Shown in pieces: positions 41,053 through 50,258 of a stretch of 51,440 bases of DNA (positions are counted from its first letter, which is position 1; each line of letters opens with the position of its first letter). Location of the stretch: assembly GCF_001509475.1 (NCBI RefSeq), contig NZ_LLZG01000373.1, positions 1-51,440 of the forward strand, read 5' to 3'. A model generated the notes under the pieces. It saw nothing but the letters and a program-made list of their open reading frames with translations. It had not been told where the DNA came from and ran no database searches. The DNA is from Streptomyces regalis. Lineage in GTDB: Bacteria > Actinomycetota > Actinomycetes > Streptomycetales > Streptomycetaceae. Made by a program: the position numbers and the translations under genes.

Positions 41053-43101
41053 ATGACTGAGCGTCAGCCTGCCGAAGGCAAGCGGGAGAAGGACCGGCCG
41101 TGGCTCATGCGCACGTACGCCGGCCACTCCACGGCCGAGGCGTCCAACGAGCTGTACCGGCGCAACCTCGCCAAGGGGCAGACAGGTCTGTCGGTGGCGT
41201 TCGACCTGCCGACCCAGACCGGCTACGACTCCGACCACATCCTCGCCCGCGGCGAGGTCGGCCGGGTCGGCGTGCCGATCGCACACCTCGGTGACATGCG
41301 CCGGCTGTTCCAGGACATCCCCCTGGAGCAGATGAACACCTCGATGACGATCAACGCCACCGCCATGTGGCTGCTGGCGCTCTACCAGGTCGTCGCCGAG
41401 GAGCAGGGCGCGGACATCACCAAGCTCCAGGGCACGACCCAGAACGACATCGTCAAGGAGTACCTGTCGCGGGGGACACACGTCTTCCCGCCGGGGCCCT
41501 CACTCCGGCTGACGACGGACATGATCGCGTACACGGTCTCCCACATCCCGAAGTGGAACCCGATCAACATCTGCAGCTATCACCTGCAGGAGGCGGGCGC
41601 CACGCCGGTCCAGGAGATCGCGTACGCGATGTCCACCGCGATCGCGGTTCTCGATGCCGTACGCGACTCAGGGCAGGTCCCCGCCGAGAAGTTCGGGGAC
41701 GTCGTGGCCCGTATCTCCTTCTTCGTGAACGCGGGCGTCCGCTTCATCGAGGAGATGTGCAAGATGCGGGCGTTCGGGCGAATCTGGGACCGGGTCACGC
41801 GCGAGCGGTACGGCATCGAGAACCCCAAGCAGCGCCGCTTCCGGTACGGCGTCCAGGTCAACTCCCTCGGTCTGACCGAGGCGCAGCCGGAGAACAACGT
41901 CCAGCGGATCGTCCTCGAGATGCTGGCCGTGACCCTCTCCAAGGACGCACGCGCGCGTGCCGTCCAGCTGCCGGCCTGGAACGAGGCCCTGGGGCTCCCC
42001 CGGCCCTGGGACCAGCAGTGGTCGCTGCGCATCCAGCAGGTCCTGGCGCATGAGAGCGACCTGCTGGAGTACGAGGACATCTTCGAGGGCTCGCACGTCA
42101 TCGAGGCGAAGGTGACCAAGCTGGTCGAGGAGTCACTCGCGGAGATCGACCGGATCCAGGAGATGGGCGGCGCGATGGCCGCCGTCGAGTCGGGCTACCT
42201 CAAGTCGCAGCTCGTCTCCTCGCACGCCGAGCGCCGGGCCCGTATCGAGTCCGGGCAGGAAAAGATCATCGGCGTCAACATCTTCGAGACGACCGAGCCG
42301 AATCCCCTGACGGCGGATCTCGACACGGCCATCCAGACGGTCGACCCGGCCGTCGAGGCCCGCGTCATCGCCTCGCTCCAGCACTGGCGCGACACCCGCT
42401 ATCAGCCGCCCTTCAACCACCCGCGCCCCTGCAAGGCGCTGGAGAAGCTGAAGGAGGCCGCCAAGGGCACCGGCAACCTCATGGAGGCCACTCTGGAGTG
42501 CGCCCGCGCCGGTGTCACGACCGGCGAGTGGGCCGGGGCCCTGCGCGAGGTGTTCGGCGAGTTCCGGGCGCCGACCGGCGTGTCGTCGGCTCCGGTGGCG
42601 GTCCCCGCCGAGGAGGGCTCGGCCATGTCCGAGGTGCGCCGCAAGGTCGACCTGACGGCCAAGGACCTCGGCGTCGGCAAGCTCCGATTCCTGGTCGGCA
42701 AGCCCGGCCTGGACGGGCACTCCAACGGCGCCGAGCAGATCGCCGTGCGGGCCCGTGACGCCGGTTTCGAGGTCGTCTACCAGGGCATCCGCCTGACGCC
42801 CGAGCAGATCGTGGACGCGGCCCTCGCGGAGGACGTGCACGCGGTCGGCCTGTCGATCCTCTCCGGCTCGCACGCGCAGCTGGTGCCGGACGTGCTGGAA
42901 CGGCTCCGTGTGGCAGGTGCCACAGATATACCGGTGATCGCCGGTGGCATCATCCCGAATGGTGACGCCGAGCAGCTCAGGGCAGCCGGTGTGGCCGCCG
43001 TCTTCACCCCGAAGGACTTCGACATCACCGGAATCATCGGCCGCATCGTCGACGAGATCCGCAAAGCGAACAAGCTCGACCCCCTGGAGGTCCCCGCATG
43101 A
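41053..43101 (+). CDS. ecm: Coenzyme B12-dependent ethylmalonyl-CoA mutase (MeaA-like)
   Basis: 682 residues carrying both the catalytic barrel (~20-520) and the C-terminal cobalamin domain (~550-670) in one chain. FDLPTQTGYDSD and the TTQNDI segment are mutase core motifs; DGHSNG supplies the DxHxxG cobalt-ligand His, with SILSG and AGGIIP completing B12 binding. It converts (2R)-ethylmalonyl-CoA to (2S)-methylsuccinyl-CoA. Gene order right after ccr, single-chain length and the MeaA-type N-terminus favour ethylmalonyl-CoA mutase over methylmalonyl- or isobutyryl-CoA mutase. The ATG at 41053 overlaps nothing upstream; its stop overlaps the next start (ATGA). Confidence 0.93.
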   Translation: MTERQPAEGKREKDRPWLMRTYAGHSTAEASNELYRRNLAKGQTGLSVAFDLPTQTGYDSDHILARGEVGRVGVPIAHLGDMRRLFQDIPLEQMNTSMTINATAMWLLALYQVVAEEQGADITKLQGTTQNDIVKEYLSRGTHVFPPGPSLRLTTDMIAYTVSHIPKWNPINICSYHLQEAGATPVQEIAYAMSTAIAVLDAVRDSGQVPAEKFGDVVARISFFVNAGVRFIEEMCKMRAFGRIWDRVTRERYGIENPKQRRFRYGVQVNSLGLTEAQPENNVQRIVLEMLAVTLSKDARARAVQLPAWNEALGLPRPWDQQWSLRIQQVLAHESDLLEYEDIFEGSHVIEAKVTKLVEESLAEIDRIQEMGGAMAAVESGYLKSQLVSSHAERRARIESGQEKIIGVNIFETTEPNPLTADLDTAIQTVDPAVEARVIASLQHWRDTRYQPPFNHPRPCKALEKLKEAAKGTGNLMEATLECARAGVTTGEWAGALREVFGEFRAPTGVSSAPVAVPAEEGSAMSEVRRKVDLTAKDLGVGKLRFLVGKPGLDGHSNGAEQIAVRARDAGFEVVYQGIRLTPEQIVDAALAEDVHAVGLSILSGSHAQLVPDVLERLRVAGATDIPVIAGGIIPNGDAEQLRAAGVAAVFTPKDFDITGIIGRIVDEIRKANKLDPLEVPA

Positions 43102-44072
43102 CCACGCCCGCCCCGCAGGTCAACCGCCTTCGCCCGCGGCGCTCCTGCCTCGCCGTGCCGGGAAGCAACCCCCGCTTCCTGGAGAAGGCCCAGGGCCTCC
43201 CCGCCGACCAGGTCTTCCTGGACCTGGAGGACGCGTGCGCCCCGCTCGCCAAGCCCGAGGCGCGGCACACCATCGTCAAGTTCCTCAACGAGGGCGACTG
43301 GACGGGCAAGACGAGGGTCGTGCGCGTCAACGACTGGACGACCGAGTGGACGTACCGCGACGTCGTCACGGTCGTCGAGGGTGCCGGCCAGAACCTCGAC
43401 TGCATCATGCTGCCGAAGGTGCAGACGGCTGAGCAGATCGTCGCCCTCGACCTCCTGCTGACCCAGATCGAGAAGACGATGGGCTTCGAGGTCGGCAAGA
43501 TCGGCATCGAGGCGCAGATCGAGAACGCGCAGGGTCTGAACAACGTCAACGAGATCGCCACGGCGTCCCAGCGTGTCGAGACGATCATCTTCGGCCCAGC
43601 CGACTTCATGGCGTCGATCAACATGAAGTCGCTGGTCGTGGGCGAGCAGCCGCCCGGCTACCCGGCGGACGCCTACCACTACATCCTGATGAAGATCCTG
43701 ATGGCCGCCCGCGCCAACAACCTCCAGGCGATCGACGGCCCCTACCTGCAGATCCGCAACATCGACGGCTACCGCGAGGTCGCCCAGCGCGCCGCGGCCC
43801 TCGGCTTCGACGGCAAGTGGGTGCTGCACCCGGGCCAGGTCGAGGCGTCCAACGAGATCTTCTCGCCCTCGCAGGAGGACTACGACCACGCCGAGCTGAT
43901 CCTGGACGCGTACGACTACTACACGTCCGAGGCCGGCGGCAAGAAGGGCTCGGCGATGCTCGGCGACGAGATGATCGACGAGGCCAGCCGCAAGATGGCC
44001 CTGGTCATTGCAGGAAAGGGTCGCGCGGCGGGTATGCAGCGCACCGGCAAGTTCGAGATCCCGGAGGCCTGA
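43098..44072 (+). CDS. mcl1: HpcH/CitE-family lyase: beta-methylmalyl-CoA/malyl-CoA lyase
   Basis: 324-residue TIM-barrel lyase with SCLAVPGSNPRFLEKA at the start, Mg-binding FLDLEDACAP, KVQTAEQ, EAQIENAQG and WVLHPGQVE, as in CitE/malyl-CoA lyases. In this pathway it cleaves beta-methylmalyl-CoA to glyoxylate and propionyl-CoA, and may condense or cleave malyl-CoA. The ATG at 43098 overlaps the mutase stop by four bases, so translation is coupled. The next gene begins five bases after its stop. Confidence 0.9.
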   Translation: MTTPAPQVNRLRPRRSCLAVPGSNPRFLEKAQGLPADQVFLDLEDACAPLAKPEARHTIVKFLNEGDWTGKTRVVRVNDWTTEWTYRDVVTVVEGAGQNLDCIMLPKVQTAEQIVALDLLLTQIEKTMGFEVGKIGIEAQIENAQGLNNVNEIATASQRVETIIFGPADFMASINMKSLVVGEQPPGYPADAYHYILMKILMAARANNLQAIDGPYLQIRNIDGYREVAQRAAALGFDGKWVLHPGQVEASNEIFSPSQEDYDHAELILDAYDYYTSEAGGKKGSAMLGDEMIDEASRKMALVIAGKGRAAGMQRTGKFEIPEA

Positions 44073-44077
44073 GCGCG

Positions 44078-44605
44078 ATGCAGTTCGGACGCACCTACGA
44101 GGAGTTCGAGGTCGGGGCGACGTACAAGCACTGGCCGGGCAAGACGGTCACGGAGTACGACGACCACCTGTTCTGTCTCCTCACCATGAACCACCACCCG
44201 CTCCACATGGACACGAACTATGCGGAGAAGACGACGGACTTCGGCAAGAACGTCGTCGTCGGGAACTACATCTACTCGCTGCTGCTCGGCATGAGCGTGC
44301 CGGACATCTCCGGCAAGGCGATCGCCAACCTGGAGATCGAGTCGCTCAAGCACGTGGCGCCGACCTTCCACGGCGACACGATCTACGGCCAGACGACCGT
44401 GCTCGACAAGTGGCCGTCGAAGTCGAAGAACGACCGCGGCATCGTCTACGTCGAGACCAAGGGCTACAAGCAGGACGGCACGCTGGTCTGCGTGTTCCGC
44501 CGCAAGGTCATGGTCCCCACCGAGACCTACATCAAGGAGCGCGGCGGCGAGCAGCCCGGCCGCCCCGAGCTGACCGCACCTGCGGATAAGAAGACGGAGA
44601 AGTAA
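44078..44605 (+). CDS. mch: MaoC-like mesaconyl-CoA hydratase
   Basis: 175-residue hot-dog-fold hydratase. The N-terminal FGRTYEEFEVGATYKH and the NHHPLHMD segment (catalytic Asp/His of R-specific hydratases, here with the D-x-x-x-x-H-type placement altered to HPLHMDT) identify the MaoC family. In the operon it would hydrate mesaconyl-C1-CoA to beta-methylmalyl-CoA. Rhodobacter Mch is about twice as long (double hot-dog), so this shorter, single-domain form may act as a dimer. ATG at 44078 with GGAGG inside the previous gene; its stop TAA shares one base with the next ATG. Confidence 0.85.
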   Translation: MQFGRTYEEFEVGATYKHWPGKTVTEYDDHLFCLLTMNHHPLHMDTNYAEKTTDFGKNVVVGNYIYSLLLGMSVPDISGKAIANLEIESLKHVAPTFHGDTIYGQTTVLDKWPSKSKNDRGIVYVETKGYKQDGTLVCVFRRKVMVPTETYIKERGGEQPGRPELTAPADKKTEK

Positions 44606-45810
44606 TGGCGCGCCTCGCCCAGACCGCCGGTCTGACGGACATCCAGCAGGAGATCCTCTCCACCGTCCGGGACTTTGTCGACAAGGAGATCATCCCGGTC
44701 GCGACCGAGCTGGAGCACCGCGACGAGTACCCGCAGCAGATCGTCGACGGCCTCAAGGAGTTGGGCCTCTTCGGCCTGATGATCCCCGAGGAGTACGGCG
44801 GTCTGGGCGAGTCGCTCCTGACGTACGCCCTGTGCGTCGAGGAGATCGCCCGCGGCTGGATGTCGGTCTCCGGCATCATCAACACGCACTTCATCGTGGC
44901 GTACATGCTCAAGCAGCACGGCACGCAGGAGCAGAAGGACCACTTCCTGCCCCGCATGGCGGCCGGCGACATCCGCGGCGCCTTCTCCATGTCGGAGCCG
45001 GGCCTGGGATCCGATGTGTCGGCCATCACATCGAAGGCGGTCAAGGACGGCGACGAGTACGTCCTGAACGGCCAGAAGATGTGGCTGACGAACGGCGGAA
45101 CGTCAAGTCTGGTCGCCGTCCTCGTCCGAAGTGACGAAGGACACCCCGAGGGCACCGCGCCCCACAAGTCGATGACGACCTTCCTCGTGGAGAAGGAGCC
45201 CGGCTTCGGCGAGGTCCGCCCCGGCCTCACCATCCCGGGCAAGATCGACAAGATGGGTTACAAGGGCGTCGACACGACCGAGCTCATCATGGACGGCCTA
45301 CGAATTCCGGCCAATCGGGTGCTCGGCGGCGAAACGGGCCGAGGTTTTTACCAGATGATGGACGGCGTCGAAGTCGGGCGCGTCAATGTGGCGGCGCGTG
45401 GCTGTGGCGTCGCTCAGCGTGCGTTCGAGCTCGGTGTCCAGTACGCCCAGCAGCGTCACACCTTCGGCAAGCCGATCGCTCAGCACCAGGCGATCCAGTT
45501 CAAGCTGGCCGAGATGGCTACCAAGGTCGAGGCCGCGCATGCCATGATGGTGAACGCGGCACGCAAAAAGGACTCTGGGGAACGAAACGACCTTGAGGCT
45601 GGGATGGCGAAGTACCTCGCCTCCGAGTACTGCAAGGAGGTCGTGGAGGATGCCTTCCGAATCCACGGCGGCTACGGCTTCTCCAAGGAGTACGAGATCG
45701 AGCGCCTCTACCGAGAGGCTCCGATGCTGCTTATCGGTGAAGGTACCGCCGAGATCCAGAAAATGATCATTGGTCGCAGGTTGCTCGAAGAGTATCGGTT
45801 CCAGGGCTGA
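44605..45810 (+). CDS. mcd: Acyl-CoA dehydrogenase, probable methylsuccinyl-CoA dehydrogenase
   Basis: 401-residue FAD flavoenzyme with the three-domain ACAD fold: helical N-terminus, FAD-binding middle (FSMSEPGLGSDVSA, MWLTNGG) and C-terminal helical domain with HGGYGFSKEYEIERLYREA and the catalytic Glu in LIGEGTAEIQ. In this operon it should oxidise (2S)-methylsuccinyl-CoA to mesaconyl-CoA. Rhodobacter Mcd carries an extra N-terminal extension (~550 residues total) that is absent here. Start overlaps the previous stop by one base. A strong terminator follows. Electrons would pass to electron-transfer flavoprotein, not encoded here. Confidence 0.9.
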   Translation: MARLAQTAGLTDIQQEILSTVRDFVDKEIIPVATELEHRDEYPQQIVDGLKELGLFGLMIPEEYGGLGESLLTYALCVEEIARGWMSVSGIINTHFIVAYMLKQHGTQEQKDHFLPRMAAGDIRGAFSMSEPGLGSDVSAITSKAVKDGDEYVLNGQKMWLTNGGTSSLVAVLVRSDEGHPEGTAPHKSMTTFLVEKEPGFGEVRPGLTIPGKIDKMGYKGVDTTELIMDGLRIPANRVLGGETGRGFYQMMDGVEVGRVNVAARGCGVAQRAFELGVQYAQQRHTFGKPIAQHQAIQFKLAEMATKVEAAHAMMVNAARKKDSGERNDLEAGMAKYLASEYCKEVVEDAFRIHGGYGFSKEYEIERLYREAPMLLIGEGTAEIQKMIIGRRLLEEYRFQG

Positions 45811-45820
45811 TTGTCCGTAT

Positions 45821-45856
45821 ACGGGGTGTTTCTTGGAGAAGAAGATCACACCCCGT
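45821..45856 (+). terminator. Terminator after the ethylmalonyl-CoA operon
   Basis: ACGGGGTGT at 45821-45829 pairs perfectly with ACACCCCGT at 45848-45856 across an 18-base loop, ten bases after the mcd stop. Confidence 0.75.
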
Positions 45857-45979
45857 CAACACTCTTCAGCCGCCGACTCGACTTCCTGGCTTGCCCAGTT
45901 GTGGCCTGCGACCGGTACGATCCCGGGAAAGCCGCCGTCCCCTGATACCGCGCGGCATCATCCGCTACGAAGGTCATCC

Positions 45980-46636
45980 ATGCCCCACAGCCAAACCTCT
46001 GCACCACGCGACAGCCGGGCCGGCGTACGCCTCGCGCGCGGAGCATCGCCGTGGCTTCTCCCGACCGTCGCCACCGCAGCCGTCAGCCTGCTGCGCGCAC
46101 GCCGCTCCGGCGTCGCCAAGGCCGTCGCCGTGCCCGCCACCGCTCTCGCGGCGGGCATGCTGTGGTTCTTCCGCGACCCCGAGCGCGAGATCGCCCAGGG
46201 CCGGGTCATCTCGCCCGCCGACGGTGTGGTGCAGAGCATCATGCCGTGGAAGGACGGCCGCACCCGCGTCGCGATCTTCATGAGCCCGCTCAACGTCCAC
46301 GTGAACCGCGCGCCGCTCTCCGGCACGGTCACGTCCGTGGAGCACATCCCGGGCGGATTCGTTCCGGCGTTCAACAAGGAGAGCGAGAACAACGAGCGCG
46401 TAGTCTGGCATTTCGACACCGAACTCGGCGACATCGAGATGATCCAGATCGCCGGCGCGGTGGCCCGCCGCATCGTGCCGTACATCCCGCAGGGCACGAA
46501 GGTCGAGCAGGGTGACCGTATCGGTCTGATCCGCTTCGGCTCGCGCGTCGACATCTACCTGCCCGAGGGCGTGGAGGTCGCGGTCGAGGTCGGCCAGAGG
46601 ACCGTGGCTGGGGTGACTCGCATTGACCGTGATTGA
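45980..46636 (+). CDS. psd: Phosphatidylserine decarboxylase proenzyme
   Basis: 218-residue short-form enzyme converting phosphatidylserine to phosphatidylethanolamine at the membrane. One N-terminal membrane segment (SPWLLPTVATAAVSLL and a second ALAAGMLWFFRDP) is followed by VISPADGVV, SPLNVHVNRAP with the conserved His, and the self-cleavage region LIRFGSRVDIYLP near the C-terminus, where Gly-Ser (FGS) yields the pyruvoyl group. Length equals that of other Streptomyces Psd proteins. ATG at 45980 with GAAGG upstream. A promoter with TTGCCC (45891) and TACGAT (45916) is possible but has a 19-base spacer. Overlaps pssA by 14 bases. Confidence 0.92.
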   Translation: MPHSQTSAPRDSRAGVRLARGASPWLLPTVATAAVSLLRARRSGVAKAVAVPATALAAGMLWFFRDPEREIAQGRVISPADGVVQSIMPWKDGRTRVAIFMSPLNVHVNRAPLSGTVTSVEHIPGGFVPAFNKESENNERVVWHFDTELGDIEMIQIAGAVARRIVPYIPQGTKVEQGDRIGLIRFGSRVDIYLPEGVEVAVEVGQRTVAGVTRIDRD

Positions 46637-47474
46637 TCCTGATACTCAGGCGGGCTGGGTGCCCGAGGCCGACGAGGTGGACGAAGAGGAGGAGATGCCC
46701 CTCTCTCTCCGCCTGTCGATAGCGGACACCCTCACCCTCGGCAACGCCACGTGCGGCTTCATGGCGGTGTACTTCACCACCACCGGCATCCTCATCCCGC
46801 ACCTCTCGGGTGACTATTCGGGCATGGCCCGCAACAGCGCGGCCACGGCCGTGATACTGATGCTGTGCGCGGCTGTCTTCGACCTGTTCGACGGCCTGGT
46901 GGCGAGGAAGCTGCGCTCCTCCCCCATGGGCGCGGAGCTGGACAACCTCTCCGACCTGATCAGCTTCGGTCTGGCACCGGCGTACTTCGTCCTCGTCTAC
47001 GGCATGGTCGCCAACGACGCGCACCAGCGGGTGGCGGCGGTCGGGGCGATCGTGGTTCTGCTGGCGGTGGTGCTGAGACTCGCGCGGTTCTCGTGTGTGA
47101 CGGTGCCGAACGGCATGTTCCAGGGCATGCCCTCGCCGTTCGGGGCGCTGACGGTGGTCTCGATCGTGCTCCTCGAGCTGCCCTTCGTGGCGACGCTGCT
47201 GGCGATCCTGGGTACGGCCTGGCTGATGGTGAGCCGTGTCGAGTACCCGAAGCCGCGGGGGCGGCTCGCGGTGGCGATGCTGTCCTGGATCGTCGTGTCG
47301 ATGGGCCTGCTGGCGGCCTGGGCCTTCGACGCCCCGAGCGGTCAGCTTCTGCTCCAGACGGGCTGCGCGCTGCAGCTGGTCATGGGCGCGGTGATTCCGC
47401 TGTTCGCCACGGCTCGCCGGGTGAACAACTTCCGCGACAACCGTCGTGAGGCGCGGGCGGCGCAGCTTCCGTAG
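46623..47474 (+). CDS. pssA: CDP-diacylglycerol-serine O-phosphatidyltransferase
   Basis: 283-residue integral membrane enzyme making phosphatidylserine from CDP-diacylglycerol and serine; its product feeds Psd encoded just upstream. The CDP-alcohol phosphotransferase motif is DGLVARKLRSSPMGAELD followed by NLSD, with the metal-binding Asp residues in place but one residue shorter between AR and G than the textbook DGx2ARx8G. About eight helices follow. Start: TTG at 46623 has GGGGTGA seven bases upstream and is used; GTG at 46629 is an alternative. Translational coupling to psd is likely. Confidence 0.92.
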   Translation: MTVIDPDTQAGWVPEADEVDEEEEMPLSLRLSIADTLTLGNATCGFMAVYFTTTGILIPHLSGDYSGMARNSAATAVILMLCAAVFDLFDGLVARKLRSSPMGAELDNLSDLISFGLAPAYFVLVYGMVANDAHQRVAAVGAIVVLLAVVLRLARFSCVTVPNGMFQGMPSPFGALTVVSIVLLELPFVATLLAILGTAWLMVSRVEYPKPRGRLAVAMLSWIVVSMGLLAAWAFDAPSGQLLLQTGCALQLVMGAVIPLFATARRVNNFRDNRREARAAQLP

Positions 47475-47483
47475 TGCTTTGCT

Positions 47484-47522
47484 GCGTAGGGCCCCGGACC
47501 GGGTTGGTTCGGGGCCCTACGC
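47484..47522 (+). terminator. Terminator of psd-pssA
   Basis: GCGTAGGGCCCCG at 47484-47496 pairs perfectly with CGGGGCCCTACGC at 47510-47522 across a 13-base loop, nine bases after the pssA stop. Confidence 0.85.
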
Positions 47523-47554
47523 ATGTTCCGGCACCCGGCACCGGGGCCGGCCAC

Positions 47555-47754
47555 GGGTTTCGCCCCCGCCGCCCCTACCCGTCCCGTCCCTGGGGGCTGC
47601 CGCCCCCAGACCCCCGCTTCGGCCCTGAACGGGCCTCGTCCTCAAACGCCGGAGGGGCTGAAATCAGCCCCTCCGGCGTTTGAGGAGCGGGGGTGCAGGG
47701 GGCAGAGCCCCCTGGGGGATGGGACGGGTAGGGGCGGCGGGGGCGAGGAAACCC
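47555..47754. repeat. 200-bp imperfect palindrome between convergent genes
   Basis: The arms run from GGGTTTC at 47555 to GAAACCC at 47754. The centre (47639-47686) is a perfect 23-base stem beginning TCCTCAAACGCCGGAGG with a two-base AA loop. Side hairpins include CTGGGGGC-type pairs around 47590-47610 and 47698-47718. It lies between pssA and the oppositely directed glycerate kinase and ends five bases before the latter's stop. The CTCAAACGCCGGAGGGG core is a common Streptomyces intergenic palindrome. Probably a bidirectional terminator; DNA cruciform formation is possible. Confidence 0.88.
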
Positions 47755-47758
47755 GGTG

Positions 47759-48910
47759 TCAGGACAGGAAGTCCCGTGCGATCCGCTCCGCCGACCGCTC
47801 CAGGATCGGTCCCGCGTCCGCGATGCACTTGGTCACGTCGGGCTCGATCTCCGTCAGGGGGTACGCCCGCCGGATCCCGGCCCGCCCCAGCGCCTCCGGC
47901 GCCAGCGCGAGGCGGCCGCACACCGCGACGACCTCCTTGCCGGCCGCGCGGGCGGCGGCCGCGACGCCCGCGGGAGCCTTGCCGTGCAGGGTCTGCTCGT
48001 CCAGGGAACCCTCGCCGGTGATGACCAGATCGGCCCGCTCCAGCGCGGGCGCGAAGCCCAGGACGTCCAGCATGACCTCGATGCCGGGCCGGAAGCCCGC
48101 GCCGATCAGCAGCGCACCGTAGCCGATGCCGCCCGCCGCCCCCGCACCCGGCGAGGCAGCGTGCTCGGCCGCCTTGGGGCCGACCGACCTCTCCAGCACC
48201 TTCGCGAAGTGCGCGAGCGCGGTGTCCAGCGTCTCCACGTCGTCCGGCGAGGCGCCCTTCTGCGGTCCGTACACCGCCGGCGCGCCCTTCGGGCCGGTCA
48301 GGGGGTTGTCGACATCGCTGGCGAGCACCAGCTCGACCGAGGCCAGCCTCGGGTCCAGGCCCGACAGATCGGCGGTGGCCAGGTCACCCAGGCCCCCGCC
48401 GCCCGGCGCCACCGGCTCCCCGTCGGCGTCCAGGAAGCGCGCGCCCAGCGCGGTCAGCATGCCGGCGCCGCCGTCCGTGGTGGCGCTGCCGCCGACGCCG
48501 AAGACGATCGTGCGGGCGCCGGCATCCAGCGCGGCCCGCAGGAGTTCGCCGGAGCCGTACGTGGACGCCGTGAGCGGCGCGAAGACGCCCGCGGGCAGCC
48601 GTTGCAGGCCGCTCGCCTCCGCCATCTCCACGACCGCCGTGTCGCCGCGCAGCGCGAACGCCGCCGTCACCTCGTGCCCGAGGGGCCCGGCGACCCGTAC
48701 CTCGCGCCGCTCGAAGCCGGCCGCGACCGCCGCGTCCACGGTCCCGTCGCCGCCGTCGGCCACAGGCATGGCCTCGACCTCGAGGCCCGGCACGACCCGG
48801 CGCAGACCAGCCGTCACCCGCTCGGCGACCTGTACGGCCGTGAGCGAGCCCTTGAACTTGTCCGCGGCGATGAGCACCCTGTGGGCACCGTTCACTGCAG
48901 CGTTCGCCAC
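47759..48910 (-). CDS. Glycerate kinase (GlxK/GarK family)
   Basis: 383-residue kinase phosphorylating D-glycerate (the 2- or 3-phosphate product depends on subfamily). ADKFKGSLTA at the N-terminus, PVADGGDGTVDA, GVGGSATTDGGAGML and VITGEGSLDEQTLHGKAP are hallmark segments. GTG start at 48910 with GGGGAAG upstream. Glycerate kinases of this family are often controlled by CdaR; the only CdaR-type gene in this window is frameshifted, ~9 kb away. Could link glyoxylate released by the ethylmalonyl-CoA pathway to central metabolism, but that is inference. Confidence 0.92.
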   Translation of the reverse strand: MANAAVNGAHRVLIAADKFKGSLTAVQVAERVTAGLRRVVPGLEVEAMPVADGGDGTVDAAVAAGFERREVRVAGPLGHEVTAAFALRGDTAVVEMAEASGLQRLPAGVFAPLTASTYGSGELLRAALDAGARTIVFGVGGSATTDGGAGMLTALGARFLDADGEPVAPGGGGLGDLATADLSGLDPRLASVELVLASDVDNPLTGPKGAPAVYGPQKGASPDDVETLDTALAHFAKVLERSVGPKAAEHAASPGAGAAGGIGYGALLIGAGFRPGIEVMLDVLGFAPALERADLVITGEGSLDEQTLHGKAPAGVAAAARAAGKEVVAVCGRLALAPEALGRAGIRRAYPLTEIEPDVTKCIADAGPILERSAERIARDFLS

Positions 48911-49112
48911 CTTGTCTTCCCCTTGCTCTCCGGGCCCCGCACAGGTGGGAGCCAGTCGCGCCGCTGCGACCTTAACCGGAGGACGCCCCCTCCGTCATGC
49001 GCCGACCGGACCCTGAGAACGCCGTACGAGCGCCCTCTGGACGTCCTGCGCGCCCCCTGTGCGGACGGCCGGACCCCGCGCGAACGCCCCCGGAATTGGG
49101 TAAACCGGTCCT

Positions 49113-50186
49113 ATGACCCCTGTGGGCACTGAGCCAGAGCTCGCCGACCGCGTCCTCGGAGGCTGGCTGGGCCGGATCGCGGGCAACATGCTCGGCAAGC
49201 CGGTCGAGCAGGGCGACCTGTGGACGCGGGACCGTATCGACCGTTATCTGCGGCAGGCCGCAGCCCTGCCCCTCACCGACTATCTGCCCGAGCCGGTCAG
49301 CGAGAGCGACGGGTTCGAGCTGCGCCCGGAGTGGCGCCAGTGCGTGCGCGGCCGGATCCACGGCAGCTGCCGCGACGACGACGTCGACTACGCCATCCTC
49401 GGCCTCGACCTGCTGGAGACCCACGGCTTCGGCTTCAGCACCGAGCAGGTCGGCGACCTGTGGCTGCTGCGCCTGCCGTATCTGCAGACCTTCACCGCGG
49501 AGCGGGCCGCGTACCGCAACCTCGCGAACGGTCTGAAACCGCCGCTCACGGCGACGTACGACAACCCGTACCAGGAGTGGATCGGCGCCCTCATCCGCGC
49601 CGACATCTACGGCTGGACCTGCCCGGGCGCCCCGCGCCGCGCCGCCTCCCTCGCCCGCCGGGACGCGGTGCTGTCGCACACCGGCAACGGGGTGTACGGC
49701 GCGACGTGGGCGGCGGCGCTGATTGCGGCGGCGTTCACCGCGCCCACCGTGCGGCACGCGGTCGACCAGGCCCTGGCGGTCATCCCGGCGAGCAGCCGGC
49801 TCGCCCGTACCGTGCGGCGGGTCGTCTCCCTCCACGACACGCGGATGGCCTGGGAGGACACGCTCACGACGGTGGCCGAGGAGACGGCCGGGCTCGGCTG
49901 GATCCACACCATCCCGAACGCCGCCGTACTCACCGCGGGGCTTCTGTACGGCGACGGCGACTTCACCCGCACCATCACGCTGACCGTCCGCGGCGGCCTG
50001 GACACCGACTCCAACGGGGCGACGGCCGGCTCGGTGGCGGGCGTGCTGACCGGGGCGGACGCGATTCCGACGCAGTGGAAGGAGCCGCTGGAGGACACGG
50101 TCCGCAGCGCGGTGTTCGGCTTCGACGGGGTGCGCATCAGCGAGCTGGCGGAAAGGACGGTGCGGCTGGCGCAGGCAGAGCCGTAG
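49113..50186 (+). CDS. ADP-ribosylglycohydrolase-family protein
   Basis: 357-residue all-helical DraG/ARH-type hydrolase that removes ADP-ribose from modified protein or small molecules using a dinuclear Mg centre. DRVLGGWLGRIAGNMLGKP opens the fold; the acidic CRDDDVDYAILGLDLLE and the late GGLDTDSNGATAGS segment provide metal ligands (the TDD-type and D-T-D motifs). ATG at 49113 is preceded by TAAACC six bases upstream, close to the leaderless pattern. No ADP-ribosyltransferase or NAD gene lies nearby, so the target is unknown. Divergent from glycerate kinase. Confidence 0.85.
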   Translation: MTPVGTEPELADRVLGGWLGRIAGNMLGKPVEQGDLWTRDRIDRYLRQAAALPLTDYLPEPVSESDGFELRPEWRQCVRGRIHGSCRDDDVDYAILGLDLLETHGFGFSTEQVGDLWLLRLPYLQTFTAERAAYRNLANGLKPPLTATYDNPYQEWIGALIRADIYGWTCPGAPRRAASLARRDAVLSHTGNGVYGATWAAALIAAAFTAPTVRHAVDQALAVIPASSRLARTVRRVVSLHDTRMAWEDTLTTVAEETAGLGWIHTIPNAAVLTAGLLYGDGDFTRTITLTVRGGLDTDSNGATAGSVAGVLTGADAIPTQWKEPLEDTVRSAVFGFDGVRISELAERTVRLAQAEP

Positions 50187-50258
50187 AGGCCGGGCTGGTC
50201 TGGATGACCTCCACGCCAGACTTCGTTGGGGATGTACGCCTTGGTGAGGAGTTCACTG

